Positions 1-10,152 of a stretch of 64,000 nucleotides of DNA are shown here, piece after piece. The translations under genes and the position numbers were made by a program. The notes beneath the pieces are model-generated. The model worked only from the letters and a program-made list of their open reading frames with translations, searched no databases and had not been told where the DNA came from. Numbering within the stretch: the stretch's first letter is position 1; the number at the start of each line of letters is the position of its first letter. The stretch comes from Daphnia pulex (taxonomy: Eukaryota; Arthropoda; Branchiopoda; Diplostraca; Daphniidae), in assembly GCF_021134715.1 (NCBI RefSeq), contig NC_060018.1:5039501-5103500 (forward strand). The letters run 5' to 3'.

Positions 1-314
1 TTCTTATTTTATTGATTTTATTCAACCGTTTTATGAGAAGCTTTGATTTGTACTTTTTTATATTAATAATTTACCTTTTTTTATCGTTTTTTTTTTTTTT
101 TAGATTTTCTTCTCCGACCGCAGGTGCAAGGATTATGTGTTTGAAACTTAGAAAAGTTTGCAGTAGAATATTTAAAAAAACCGACTGTCCTTCAAACGGT
201 TCGAAATGGAAGATTTATTCATTCACCGAAGAAACGAGTCAAATGACTCAAATGTCAAATGTGGTATTTTTAAAGTGACTAAAATTTAAGCCATTATCAT
301 TTATGATTTGATAT

Positions 315-705
315 TTATTTTGATATTGGTTTTTGTAGACCCATCCCCAGCAACGTCAACCTGCAGAAAGAAAAAAGGCCGGTTTCTATGACCTTGACGC
401 TCGAAGGTCACGGAGATCATTACGTAAAACGTGTCATGCAGTGGTAGAGGTTGGGTGAGAAACGAGAATGACACGTGTTGCTTCATTATCAAAAAGGTAC
501 AATAGCCGCAAGTGTAAGCTATTTGGTATTCATTTTGATATTGGTTATTGCAGACCCATCCCCGGCAAAGTCACCTGCAGAAAAAAAGGCCAGTTTGCAT
601 TTCAATCGAAGGTCATGGATATCATTACGTAAAAGGTGTCAGGCATTGGTGTAGAGGTTGGGTGAGAACGGGACGTTTTGCTTCATTATCAAAAAGGTAA
701 AATAG
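315..705. repeat. Tandem ~190 bp duplication upstream of Tyr-rich gene
   Basis: Two direct copies, about 315-515 and 535-705, share GATATTGGTT, GACCCATCCCC, GCAAAGTCACCTGCAG-like, ATCATTACGTAAAA, GTAGAGGTTGGGTGAGAA and GCTTCATTATCAAAAAGGTA blocks in the same order. They sit directly upstream of a TATA box at 741, so they may be duplicated promoter-proximal sequence. The mirror copy is at 13713-14103. Confidence 0.8.
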
Positions 706-740
706 CCATTAGGCTTAAGAGGAGGGGTGAGAAAAAATTG

Positions 741-776
741 TATAAAAGGCGAGAGAAAAGTTGACAGGGATCAGTC
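741..776 (+). promoter_or_regulatory. TATA + Inr core promoter of Tyr-rich gene (left arm)
   Basis: TATAAAAG lies at 741-748 and the arthropod initiator TCAGTC at 771-776, so the initiator A (773) is 32 bp downstream of the first T of TATA, which is canonical spacing. A leader of about 64 nt follows to the ATG at 837. The promoter looks intact although the downstream gene is broken. Confidence 0.7.
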
Positions 777-1034
777 GAGTGAGCATCTCCGACACGGTAA
801 CAACTCCATATTTCGTCGTAATATCAGTTCGCAATCATGGGTAAATGTTCATTTTTATTTCGAGTCGTAAATCTATTCTATCTTGTTATTAGTTGTTGAT
901 ACGACTAGTTACCTTCGAAAAATAATTTCCTATTGTTTATTGCATAGTTAATTATGGCATTGTGTTGCTGTTGGGTGTTGTATCGTTGATGTCGACCACG
1001 AGAGAAAATCTTTCAAAAGGAAAGAGAAAAGGCA
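773..1034 (+). pseudogene. Tyr-rich secreted protein gene, unit A (5' exons only)
   Basis: Unit A has a leader, a start exon ATG-G (837-840) with a GT donor, an intron, and a second exon from 948. Together these encode a clean signal peptide, MVNYGIVLLLGVVSLMS, that continues open to a stop at 1198. After about 30 residues the frame runs into the 5' leader of unit B instead of the Tyr-rich repeats, so unit A is truncated. The family is a signal peptide followed by Y-Y-T-rich repeats. I cannot name it; eggshell- or cuticle-like secretion is only a guess. An identical mirror copy is at 13384-13645. Confidence 0.6.
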
Positions 1035-1603
1035 ACAGAAGTCCATCGAGTGAGCATCTCCGACCCGGCAACAACTGCATTCTTCGTCGTATTACCAGGT
1101 CGCAATCACGGGTAAAAAATCTGTATTTCTACATGGAATTTTGTATCAATTTCCATTTTTTCTATTTGATAATATGTCCGTTAATGTTGAATATTTAATA
1201 TTGTGTAGTTAACTATGCCGTCATGCTGCTATTGGTTGTTGTATCGTCGATGTCTGGGTCGACCACTGGTGTACCGACGTCTCCTGGATAAGGCGGATAC
1301 CAAACCGCAACGCCACCACCTTATTACTCAACAACATACGCAACGACCAGATACTACACCGAGGTTGCACTGTTGGGTTTACAGTTAAATCACCAAGGAT
1401 CGAGATTATTACACCACAACTTGTGCTGCTCCTCGAGCTACACTACCAAAGCGCTAGAGTACTACACCGAGGCACCTACTGAGACTACGCAACTACGTAT
1501 GCTGCCCCAACCTACGACACCGAGGCTCCAGCTTATTACATTACCAAAGCTGTCGAATTCTACATTGGATCGCCCAAGTACGACAGAAATCACCAACACG
1601 GCA
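1035..1603 (+). pseudogene. Tyr-rich secreted protein gene, unit B (degenerate)
   Basis: This is a second copy of the same 5' unit. The ATG at the end of the leader has become ACG (1108-1110 region), the second exon begins after TAG at 1209 with a signal-peptide-like MVNYAVMLLLVVV pattern, and a TAA stops the frame near 1290 where unit C has TAT. Further on, remnants of YYTEA/YYTKA repeats occur in shifting frames up to about 1603. There the frame passes directly into AIFM1-like sequence. It is not translatable as a whole. Confidence 0.7.
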
Positions 1604-2800
1604 GCCCCGAAGTTTCGAATAAACTTCGTTTCAAACAGTGTAACGGCAAAGAGTGAAGGTGAGTTCTCTATTATTGTAATTTTGTGCAACATGTACTAAT
1701 GACTTGTTTTCCTTCCTTGTCTGTCTTTCGAACAAGACAAATTCGACTGCAATCGCGTCGAATTCAATAGCAAAGATAACACATTCGTACGTGTACACCG
1801 CGCCGTTAAACTTGACATTGTCGGTCGGCAAGCCGCACTTGACGATGGCCGTACCATCACCTACGACAAGTGCTTTATTGTCACAGGTAAACAGTTTATG
1901 CCAAACGAAATTTGTCTTTAAAAGTCTCAATGATTACACCTTTTGAATGTTGAATAACTTTGATAATCTTCCTGCTCGATAGTGTCTTAAGAGCCTATTT
2001 AAACTGCTAACAATTTATTTCTGTGAATTAGTTCTACGAATTCTCTAAAAATGGCCTTTATTTTCTTGTTAGGTGTTAAACGAAAATCTTTTCCAATCCC
2101 TGAGCGGTGCCCTTAAAGATGCCCACGAGCACGTAGCGCTGTTCCGCAACATCGATGGCGGTAACATAGGTCGAGTTCTCCGTTCTCCCAAATATTTGAG
2201 CCAATCGACAACCGAGAAGGGGAAAGTGGAAAGTGTTAATGTGTTGCCCAAAGCCAATGTTGAGGGTGCAATTTTGGAAGATTACAAGTTCGCATTGACC
2301 TTAAACAATGGTCAAAAGGTAAACAGTTATTTCTGTACATGTTTTGGCGATGTTAATTAAAATCTAAAAATTTTTTCACCAGATTTAAACTGACCATGTC
2401 GTCGTTGCATGTCGGTTGGGACGCAAACACGTCTGTTGCTTTTGGTTTGGAAATAGAGGAGATTTTGGTGGTTATCGAGTCAATACCGAGCTTGAAGCAC
2501 GATCGAATGTTTGGTTGGTAAGAATCCTTGAACATTTTTTTTCATATTAATTGTACTATTGTGATTACAACTTGACCAACATTGACTGCTCTGATGTTGT
2601 TGTTAGATAGTATATGAAGTTCTTGTTAAATGAGATTCTAATTATTGGGTTTGGACTTTATTTTTCATTAGGTTGGAGATGTTACGTTCTTTTGTGATAT
2701 CAAATTGGGTCGCTGTTGTGTGGAACATTATCACCATGCTGTTGTATTAGGGCGATTGGCTGGAGAGAACAATACTGGCAAAGTATCATGGATGAAAAAC
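1604..2800 (+). pseudogene. AIFM1: AIFM1 (apoptosis-inducing factor) unprocessed pseudogene, left arm
   Basis: Five exon-like pieces keep splice sites and read as the flavoprotein AIFM1. They are 1604-1658 (LRFKQCNGKE, then TGA where Arg is expected), about 1723-1886 (AVKLDIVGRQAALDDGRT, TYDKC), 2073-2318 (LFRNID, PKYLSQ..TTEK, VNVLPKANVEGA), 2383-2517 (GDFGGYRVNTELEARSNVW in one frame, preceded by frameshifted VAVGLEPN-type sequence) and 2672-2800 ([25 protein letters not shown]). Introns remain, so this is a segmental rather than retrotransposed copy. The central NAD-binding Rossmann part between the third-exon pieces is missing. The stop and frameshifts make it non-functional. Intact AIFM1 is a mitochondrial NADH oxidoreductase and cell-death factor. 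Confidence 0.85.
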
Positions 2801-3717
2801 TGCAGTGCACTGTTACCAAGTGCATTCTTCGTCGTATTATCAGTACGCAATCGGGTAAATATTCTGTTTCACGGAGTTTGTATAAATTATTTGTTTTTTA
2901 TCTGTTTGTGTAACATATTGAATATTAATGTTCAAATTATTTACCGCATAGTTGATTGTGATGTCGTGATGTTACCGTTTGCCGTATCGTTGAAGGCTGG
3001 GTCGATCACTGGTGTACCGATGTCTCCTGGGTATAGCGGATACCTAAGCACCACGCCGCCGCCTTACTACACAACGACAACATTCGCAAGAACCGGTTAC
3101 TACACCGAGGCACACAATTACTACACCACCAAGGCTCCAGAGTATTACACCGCAGCTGATGCTGCCCCGAGTTACATCATCAAACGTACTACACCGAGGC
3201 TCCAACTTATTACACCACCAAAGCGGCTGAATACTACACCGAGCCGCCCAAGTACTACACCAACAAGGCTCCAGAGTATTACACCACAACTTGTGCTTGC
3301 TTCCCCGAGCCGCTACACCGAATCCCCGAAGTATTACTCTGCCCTAAGCTACACAACTACGACTGAGGCGACCAAGTACTACGCAGCCCCAACTTCTACA
3401 CAGCGGCTGCTCCTTCGTACTACGTTGAATTGGAATACTACACCTAGGCTTCAGTTTACTACACCACAACCTACGCTACACCTAGATACTACACCGAGGC
3501 CCCTATGTAACTACCAAGGCACCTGAGTATTATAACACTACTTACGCTGCTCCGACCAACTACACCGAAGCTCCGAAGTATTACTCAATCCGAGTTACAA
3601 CACCACTAAGGCACCTGAATATTACACCACACCTTCCGCTTCTCCAACTTACTACAGGGACGTTCCTAAATATTATAACTATGTTCAGATTTGTCGGTCA
3701 TATCTTAATAGTTACTA
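2801..3717 (+). pseudogene. Tyr-rich secreted protein gene, unit C (frameshifted)
   Basis: A third copy of the 5' unit (leader about 2805-2860, start codon lost, GT donor, second exon from about 2952) leads into the longest stretch of repeats: [50 protein letters not shown] and so on. The repeats jump between all three frames (first break near 3185), so at least several frameshifts have accumulated. A last frame ends ..VPKYYNYVQ.. at a TAG near 3715-3717. Composition and repeats suggest an extracellular structural protein; no named family is claimed. Confidence 0.75.
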
Positions 3718-4225
3718 GTCACTGGGAATTGTTGATCTTTAATAGGGAAATCAATTTTTTTAAAACCTGGGTGATCATTGTGTACGACTTCTCTTGCCAC
3801 CTATCTTTCCTATTTCGCATGTTGGAGGTGACCTATTGCTCTAGTCGCTCTGTATTCCGACATATTCTAGTGTTTGGACAAACTTCATTTACAGGGCAAG
3901 TAACGAAAGAGACATGTGGTGTTTACTAAAAATTTTTAATGTTACTAGCTCTGTTTTTAACATTAGTTGGTGTAACAAATGAGTTGCAGATAGTGTATGG
4001 TTTATCACATAAGTTTATTTGAAGGGTCTGGAGTTGATCAGTCTATTGCCAATAACTTATGTAAAACTTCAAAGTTGTAAAAAATATACAAATTTGAACT
4101 AAACATTATTTTATTATAAATTATAAGACACAGCAAACAAAAACATTAAAAGGAATTGCTTTATTGTCCCACCTCCACCCACAATTCCACCACATTTTAC
4201 AATCACATACATACATACACTTAAG

Positions 4226-4471
4226 TTAACCCGTTGGCTGCCACGCCATACAACCCGTAGGTTGCTCTCTACTTACTCTACGCGCCACGTCTGAAGGATC
4301 CGTGACCAAAGTGGGACTTGCCATTGCTGACAAGTCCGGGCTGACACGGTGACAGGAGAATCCATCACCGCATCGACAAGGGGGAACTTGGTGCATTGCC
4401 AAACAGGCGCCTTTCGGCGCGGCCCATGCTAAGGAGCGGGGAGAACAAAGGCGTGGCAGACAACGGGTTAA
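4226..4471. mobile_element. piggyBac-like MITE with TTAA target sites (left arm)
   Basis: TTAA (4226-4229) and TTAA (4468-4471) flank a 238 bp element whose ends are inverted: CCCGTTGGCTGCCACGCC at the left and the reverse complement of CCCGTTGTCTGCCACGCC at the right (17 of 18 match). TTAA duplication next to CCC..GGG ends is the known signature of the piggyBac superfamily. The element has no coding capacity, so it is non-autonomous. Confidence 0.85.
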
Positions 4472-4730
4472 CTAACACAAACATATTACCAACAACAAAT
4501 GATGATCCGCGCTGACACTTTGGAGATACCGGCGACGTTATGGTGTCCATCTTCTCGAAATTTCCTCTGCATTACCTGAATAAAGAGAAATTCAATTCTT
4601 AATTACTGACAGGCCAATAAAAGTTACATAATACAGAAAGAAACAATAATCAGGTTTTTTAGCTCAAAGATTTAAATATGCAATTTTTTAAAGTTTAAAT
4701 CAAGCTTGCAATGTTGAGAACTGTTAACAG

Positions 4731-5118
4731 AACAAAGCTCATAGCAGTCTTTTTAAAAAAATTCCGGAAGTATACCGGAAGTAACCACAGCGCCTCAACC
4801 ATTGAGCTGTCGTCAAAATAAACCACATATTCGTGATCCCCATGAAATTTGGGCTCGATTAGGTGGGATTTAAACGAAATCCAAAATTTGGCCAAAATCG
4901 AGAATTTTCCTGAACTATAGTTCAGGAAAATTTTCGAAACCGGAAGTACGAATACGTAAAAAATAAAACATGAACTTTACCACAAATTCGACGAGGATCA
5001 CGAATATGTGGTTCTTTCGTACGTCAGATGAATATTTACTAAACTACAGACTGAAATGAGTAAACCGGAAGTAGAAATAAAAAATCAAATATCGAAAACC
5101 TAACAAGTGAGCTTTGTT
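4731..5118. mobile_element. Foldback element with central perfect palindrome (left arm)
   Basis: The segment begins AACAAAGCTCA and ends TGAGCTTTGTT (inverted). Inside are inverted copies of ACCACATATTCGTGATCC (about 4821 and 4997-5022) and a perfect 30 bp palindrome at 4903-4932 built on TCCTGAACTATAGTTCAGGA. ACCGGAAGT motifs recur near 4773, 4938 and 5061. No coding sequence was seen. It resembles a foldback-type non-autonomous transposon; target-site duplications were not established. Confidence 0.55.
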
Positions 5119-5304
5119 GGGGGAATAGTTATCGTTAGTTATCACTAAATTCTTCAACAAAATAACTGCCAATAAATGTTTAAAAAGATGTGCAAAGTAA
5201 TGAAACTGACTGTTTTGACAGCTGCACATTTTCAAAAAGCCATCTAGCGTTAGAAATAAGAAACGTCCAAGTAAAACTTTGCGCGCAAAAAGGGCCTGAT
5301 TTTG

Positions 5305-5660
5305 GAATTATTACACAGACACAGAGTTTAACGCAACTAGACTATTGGTAGATAACCTAAGAAAATAAGTCAATTGTCCGGTACCTGCCCATAATCCCGA
5401 GGTAAGTAACTGCAGGTGTGTAACAGCAAAGGGTAGCGACCACGGAAGTGTTCCAACTCGTCGGTGAAGTAAGACAAGTTGTAGCAGCAAAAGCAGTGAA
5501 GCTAGATGAGTGTACGTCGGGAAGATGAGGATGGAGAAGATTGTTGTTGGAAGTCCTTCTTCCGTCATGGACAAAGGTCAGCATTGGCACAAGAATCTCC
5601 GTGCCAGGACCACACGATTCGTCGATTCCATACAGAAACTGCGTGCTCTGTAAAAACAAA
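5305..5660 (-). other. Unrecognised degenerate coding-like segment (left arm)
   Basis: On the minus strand a TTTTTACAG acceptor near 5654 precedes an open stretch (QFLYGIDESCGPGTEILVP, then FVHDGRRTS) that is broken further on. A second frame reads CYNLSYFTDELEHFRGRYP and ends at TGA, with an upstream stop. Shifts between frames suggest a decayed exon, but I do not recognise the family. The right-arm counterpart (about 8766-9064, +) has lost about 60 bp of the first part. Confidence 0.25.
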
Positions 5661-6551
5661 TGTTTTGCATAAATGAAAATATAAAAATGAATAAAGCATA
5701 TCAATCTTTACCTTTTCTAAGAAGCACACCGAAATGTATATGATGAAAAACCGTAATAATGGAATTCACAGCAACCAACAGCATTACTCCACATGTTGAG
5801 AAAAATTTCCTGATGCTAAAGAAAGTGTCATGAAGTATTGCAGTAGCGTGGTAGGTGGTATTGATGTTTACCTTATCATATGGGTGATAAACTTAATAAA
5901 GCATTTGACTTTCATCAAGCAGATCTGGTACATGGTCATACACATGGCAGGTTATTCACTTCACACGCTTCATGTCTCTGAAACTGTAAGTGGGAATGGG
6001 ACAAGGAAATTCTCTACATTAGTTACAAATTTACACACATTTACCTAAGAGAAATATAACTGTACCTATCTCTTAGCTGGGTTGTCTTCTAAAACAGAAG
6101 TAAAAACATACATAACAACAAACATGCTGTGGCAGCCTGGCAGGGTAAGCCACCAAAATTGAAAGATTCAGAAAAGATCCTATGGTTCATGAACAAGAAT
6201 ACCTATGTTTCATGAAAATATGAATTGTAATGGTCTGGTAGCAGTCATTGGGAAATACCTTATCTCGGCAGATTTGTATTCCACTACATGTGGTCTTCAT
6301 CTTCAAACATGAGTTTTAGGCCTTTGACAGCATGATGGGCCTAATGGATGGAAATTGACTGAGCGCTAAGTCAACTTGTTGGAATGACTGACAGTAGGCC
6401 TATGCATCTAGAATTTGAAGAAATAAGTTGGTACAGTATAAAAACAAGGAAACTAGGTCAAGATAAACCTACATATATTACGAAATTCAATTTGGTAATT
6501 TAAATCACAGGAATATAAGTACATATTAGCTACAATTTTGTTTCGCCTTTT

Positions 6552-6857
6552 CGCCTCGTTTCACGATGTAACAACAACAAAGGCGATATTGGCGACATCT
6601 GGTAATGAGTTTTGAATCCTAAGTTGGTTGCACAGTCGCAGCTCAAATTATCGGAGTTCTATTGTCGCGTGTGGAGTTCTACTGTCAAGCACTGGAGTTC
6701 AATTGTCAGGTATTTTTAATAAAATATTGGGGTTCTATTGTCGGTCGGGTATTTTTAATAATATTAACCAAGTTAGGATTCAAATTTCAAAACTCATTAC
6801 CAGATGTCGCTAGTGTTGCCCTTGTTGTTTCTACAACGTAAAACGAGGGGAAAAGTG
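6552..6857. mobile_element. MITE-like element present only in the left arm
   Basis: Long imperfect terminal inverted repeats of about 70 bp (6553-6621 against 6773-6857, both ending in a CCTCGTTT/AAACGAGG block and containing CTGGTAATGAG / CTCATTACCAG) bound about 300 bp. The right arm carries the corresponding empty or excised site at about 8144-8160. The interior holds four GGAGTTC units at 6653, 6673, 6694 and about 6729, the reverse complement of the array at 18.6 kb. Confidence 0.6.
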
Positions 6858-6870
6858 CGGGTCGCCATAA

Positions 6871-6900
6871 TTCGTCATCGTCATCGTCATCGTCATCGTC
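6871..6900. repeat. CGTCAT hexamer microsatellite (left arm)
   Basis: Nearly five CGTCAT units follow GTCGCCATAATT. The mirror GACGATGACGATG tract at 8104-8131 in the right arm marks the innermost well-matched part of the palindrome. Confidence 0.9.
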
Positions 6901-6950
6901 TGCCCATAGGGGGCTAAAATGCGGGATCCGCTGTGGATGCCACCAGGGGG

Positions 6951-8039
6951 CACCACTAGATTACAAATCGTCATAGGCTAAAGTTGTGCAAGTTTATCTA
7001 GATTTTAATTCTTGTTTTATTTTAAAAATAGGGAATAATAAATTAAATAGAAATTGTAATGCAAAAAAATTAACAAATTTTCCTGTATTCTCTAAAACAT
7101 TCACGCATAGAAAACATAAAACTAATGTAAAAAATAGACGTTATTTCCGAAAAAATTAATCGGCGTAATGTCGTAGATAACTAGACATCCTATAACAAGT
7201 AATAAAACAACGCTTCAATCAGAACCTCTGAAATTCTAATTAGAATTAGAATTTCGCAAATAAAATATGGTCAACACATAAGACGAAATCATGTCCGTCA
7301 GAACATGTTATATTACATAGCTAAATGAGTGTATATATAGTATATACTATATACACTTATATATAATGTATACAATTATAAGAGAAGGTACACCGTACAC
7401 ATGAATGACAGTAAGGGCAAAAATTAAATATAAAAATATATATAATTATATGCGATTATATAATATCGGATGTATAAAAATATATATAATTATATGCGGT
7501 TATATAATATCGCATATAATTATATATATTTTTGTATATAATTTTATACATAAATATATAAAGTCGTTCAAGGTATTTTCCTATCAAATTAAAGGCAGAT
7601 AATTTTCCAGAGGTGACGTGAAAATATTTTAACAAAGTACCACGTAACTTGAACGGATCACATCATTACACTGATAATATCATGGAACTTAGCGATTCAT
7701 GTATATGTGATAGAAATATTTTGCTGCGGCAGGTGGCAGTGGAAAAGCCACCAATAAGTTTGGTTTTCCCGTCATGAGAAAACGCCGAGAAAACGAATCA
7801 TGATTGTGCATGGTGAATTTCAACCCACCATCAATAAGCATTTCCCCGTGTTTTCTTTAATGTTGTGTTCATTTTCTAAATTAATTTTGCATTCGCACCT
7901 CGTTTTAGTTTTAAGTATTTAATGCATTACACCAATTGCATTAGCATTACGCTAGAGCTAGACATTAAAAGATATTTGTACTACCATGTTCGAACCACAA
8001 AAAACTGTAGTGGTTGTTCGAAATGCCAAGTAGAAGTCA
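6951..8039. other. AT-rich spacer between palindrome arms
   Basis: About 1.1 kb with no recognisable gene. It is strongly AT-rich, with runs of TATATA near 7325-7570 that include near-duplicate 30 bp motifs at 7436-7470 and 7472-7510. The weak similarity that continues from the arms fades at about 6950 and 8040. Confidence 0.7.
7477..7532. repeat. Perfect AT-rich hairpin at spacer centre
   Basis: A 22 bp stem (7477-7498 pairing exactly with 7511-7532) encloses a 12 nt loop. Its midpoint, about 7504, almost coincides with the midpoint of the inner ends of the two arms (about 7500). Confidence 0.85.
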
Positions 8040-8103
8040 AGCGGCTCCCTCTGGTGGCCGATTCATGATTTCCACAACACATTCCGCAGTTTAGTTCCTA
8101 AAA

Positions 8104-8131
8104 GACGATGACGATGACGATGACGATGACG
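8104..8131. repeat. GACGAT hexamer microsatellite (right arm)
   Basis: Reverse-complement counterpart of 6871-6900, followed by GAATTATGGCGAC, which pairs with 6862-6874. Confidence 0.9.
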
Positions 8132-9256
8132 AATTATGGCGACCCGAAAAGTGCGAAACAAATTGTAGCTGATGAATACTTCCTGTGATTATATTCCTGT
8201 GATTTCATATACCAAATTGAACTTTGTATCATATGTAGGTTTATCTTGACCTGATTTCCTTATTTTTATACTGTACCAACTTTTTTCTTCAAATTTTAGA
8301 TGCATACTGTCAGTCATTCCAAAAAGTTGACTTAGCGCTCAGTCACTTTCCCTCCAATAGACCCATCATGTTGTCAAAAACCTAAAACTCATATGTGAAG
8401 CTCAAATATCGTGGAATACAAATGTGCGGAGACGAGGTATTTCCCCATTACTGCTACCAACCACACCACATCAAAATGCCTTACTAAATTCATCACCATT
8501 CACCCATATGATAAAGGTAAGCATCAATATAACCTATCACCACGCTACTGCAATACTTCATAATGACTTCATAAGACTTCATAAGACACTTTCTTTAGCA
8601 TCAGGAAATTTACCTAAACCTGAGGAGTAAGGCTGTTGGTTGCTGTGATTTCCATTTTTACGGTTTTTTATCATGAAACTTTCAGTGAGCTTGTTACTTA
8701 AGGTAAAGATTGAAATGTTTTATTAACTGTTATATTTTCATTAATGCAATACATTTTTTTTTACAGAGTACGTAATAGATCCTTAAGCCAATGCGTACCT
8801 TTGTCCATGACGGAAGAGAGACTTCCAACAACAATCTTCTCCATCCTCATCTTCCCGACGTACACTCATCTAGCTTCACTGCTTTTGCTGCTACAACTTG
8901 TCTTACTTCACCGACGAGTTGGAACACTTCCGTGGTCGCTACCCTTTGCTGTTACACACCTGCAGTTACTTACCTCGGGATTATGGGCAGGTACCGGACA
9001 ATTGACTTATTTTCTTAGGTTATCTACCAATAGTCTAGTTGCGTTAAACTCTGTGTCTGTGTAATAATTCCAAAATCAGGCCCTTTTTGCGCGCAAAGTT
9101 TTACTTGGACGTTTCTTATTTCTAACGCTAGATGGCTTTTTGAAAATGTGCAGCTGTCAAAACAGTCAGTTTCATTACTTTGCACATCTTTTTAAACATT
9201 TATTGGCAGTTATTTTGTTGAAGAATTTAGTGATAACTAACGATAACTATTCCCCC

Positions 9257-9647
9257 AACAAAGCTCACTTGTTAGGTTTTCGATATTTGATTTTTTATTT
9301 CTACTTCCGGTTTACTCATTTCAGTCTGTAGTTTAGTAAATATTCATCTGACGTACGAAAGAACCACATATTCGTGATCCTCGTCGAATTTGTGGTAAAG
9401 TTCATGTTTTATTTTTTACGTATTCGTACTTCCGGTTTCGAAAATTTTCCTGAACTTATAGTTCAGGAAAATTCTCGATTTTGGCCAAATTTTGGATTTC
9501 GTTTAAATCCCACCTAATCGACCCCAAATTTCATGGGGATCACGAATATGTGGTTTATTTTGACGACAGCTCAATGGTTGAGGCGCTGTGGTTACTTCCG
9601 GTATACTTCCGGAATTTTTTTTAAAAGACTAGCAAGTGAGCTTTGTT
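9257..9647. mobile_element. Foldback element (right arm)
   Basis: Mirror of 4731-5118. The central palindrome is interrupted here by one extra T (near 9457), so the left copy is perfect and the right copy is not. Confidence 0.55.
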
Positions 9648-9906
9648 CTGTTAACAGTTCTCAACATTGCAAGCTTGATTTAAACTTTAAAAAATTGCAT
9701 ATTTAAATCTTTGAGCTAAAAAACCTGATTATTGTTTCTTTCTGTATTATGTAACTTTTATTGGCCTGTCAGTAATTAAGAATTGAATTTCTCTTTATTC
9801 AGGTAATGCAGAGGAAATTTCGAGAAGATGGACACCATAACGTCGCCGGTATCTCCAAAGTGTCAGCGCGGATCATCATTTGTTGTTGGTAATATGTTTG
9901 TGTTAG

Positions 9907-10152
9907 TTAACCCGTTGTCTGCCACGCCTTTGTTCTCCCCGCTCCTTAGCATGGGCCGCGCCGAAAGGCGCCTGTTTGGCAATGCACCAAGTTCCCCCTT
10001 GTCGATGCGGTGATGGATTCTCCTGTCACCGTGTCAGCCCGGACTTGTCAGCAATGGCAAGTCCCACTTTGGTCACGGATCCTTCAGACGTGGCGCGTAG
10101 AGTAAGTAGAGAGCAACCTACGGGTTGTATGGCGTGGCAGCCAACGGGTTAA
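9907..10152. mobile_element. piggyBac-like MITE with TTAA target sites (right arm)
   Basis: The same 238 bp element (9911-10148) in mirror orientation with TTAA at 9907-9910 and 10149-10152. Its presence at the equivalent place in both arms means the insertion predates the inverted duplication or was copied by gene conversion. Confidence 0.85.

Larger units (their letters stand above)
1..6950. repeat. Left arm of giant inverted repeat
   Basis: Read in reverse complement this stretch matches 8040-14417. In the outer part a left position and its partner sum to 14418. After a 40 bp insertion in the right arm (about 10573-10613) the sum is about 14378-14375, and near the centre it drifts further because of indels. 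Features at 12-278, 962-1198, 2073-2360 and 2705-3526 have identical partners at 14140-14406, 13220-13456, 12058-12345 and 10892-11713. From about 5.6 kb inward the arms differ by roughly 5-15% by eye, with several indels. The arm starts at or before base 1, so its true outer boundary is not visible. Confidence 0.97.

Noticed and set aside
2705-3526. Single 273-residue protein on the plus strand
   Set aside because: The frame joins an AIFM1 fragment, a leader, intron sequence and frameshifted Tyr-rich repeats; it is a chance read-through of pseudogene parts.
6871-6900. Possible CRISPR-like short repeats
   Set aside because: This is a simple CGTCAT hexamer microsatellite with no spacers, in a eukaryotic context.
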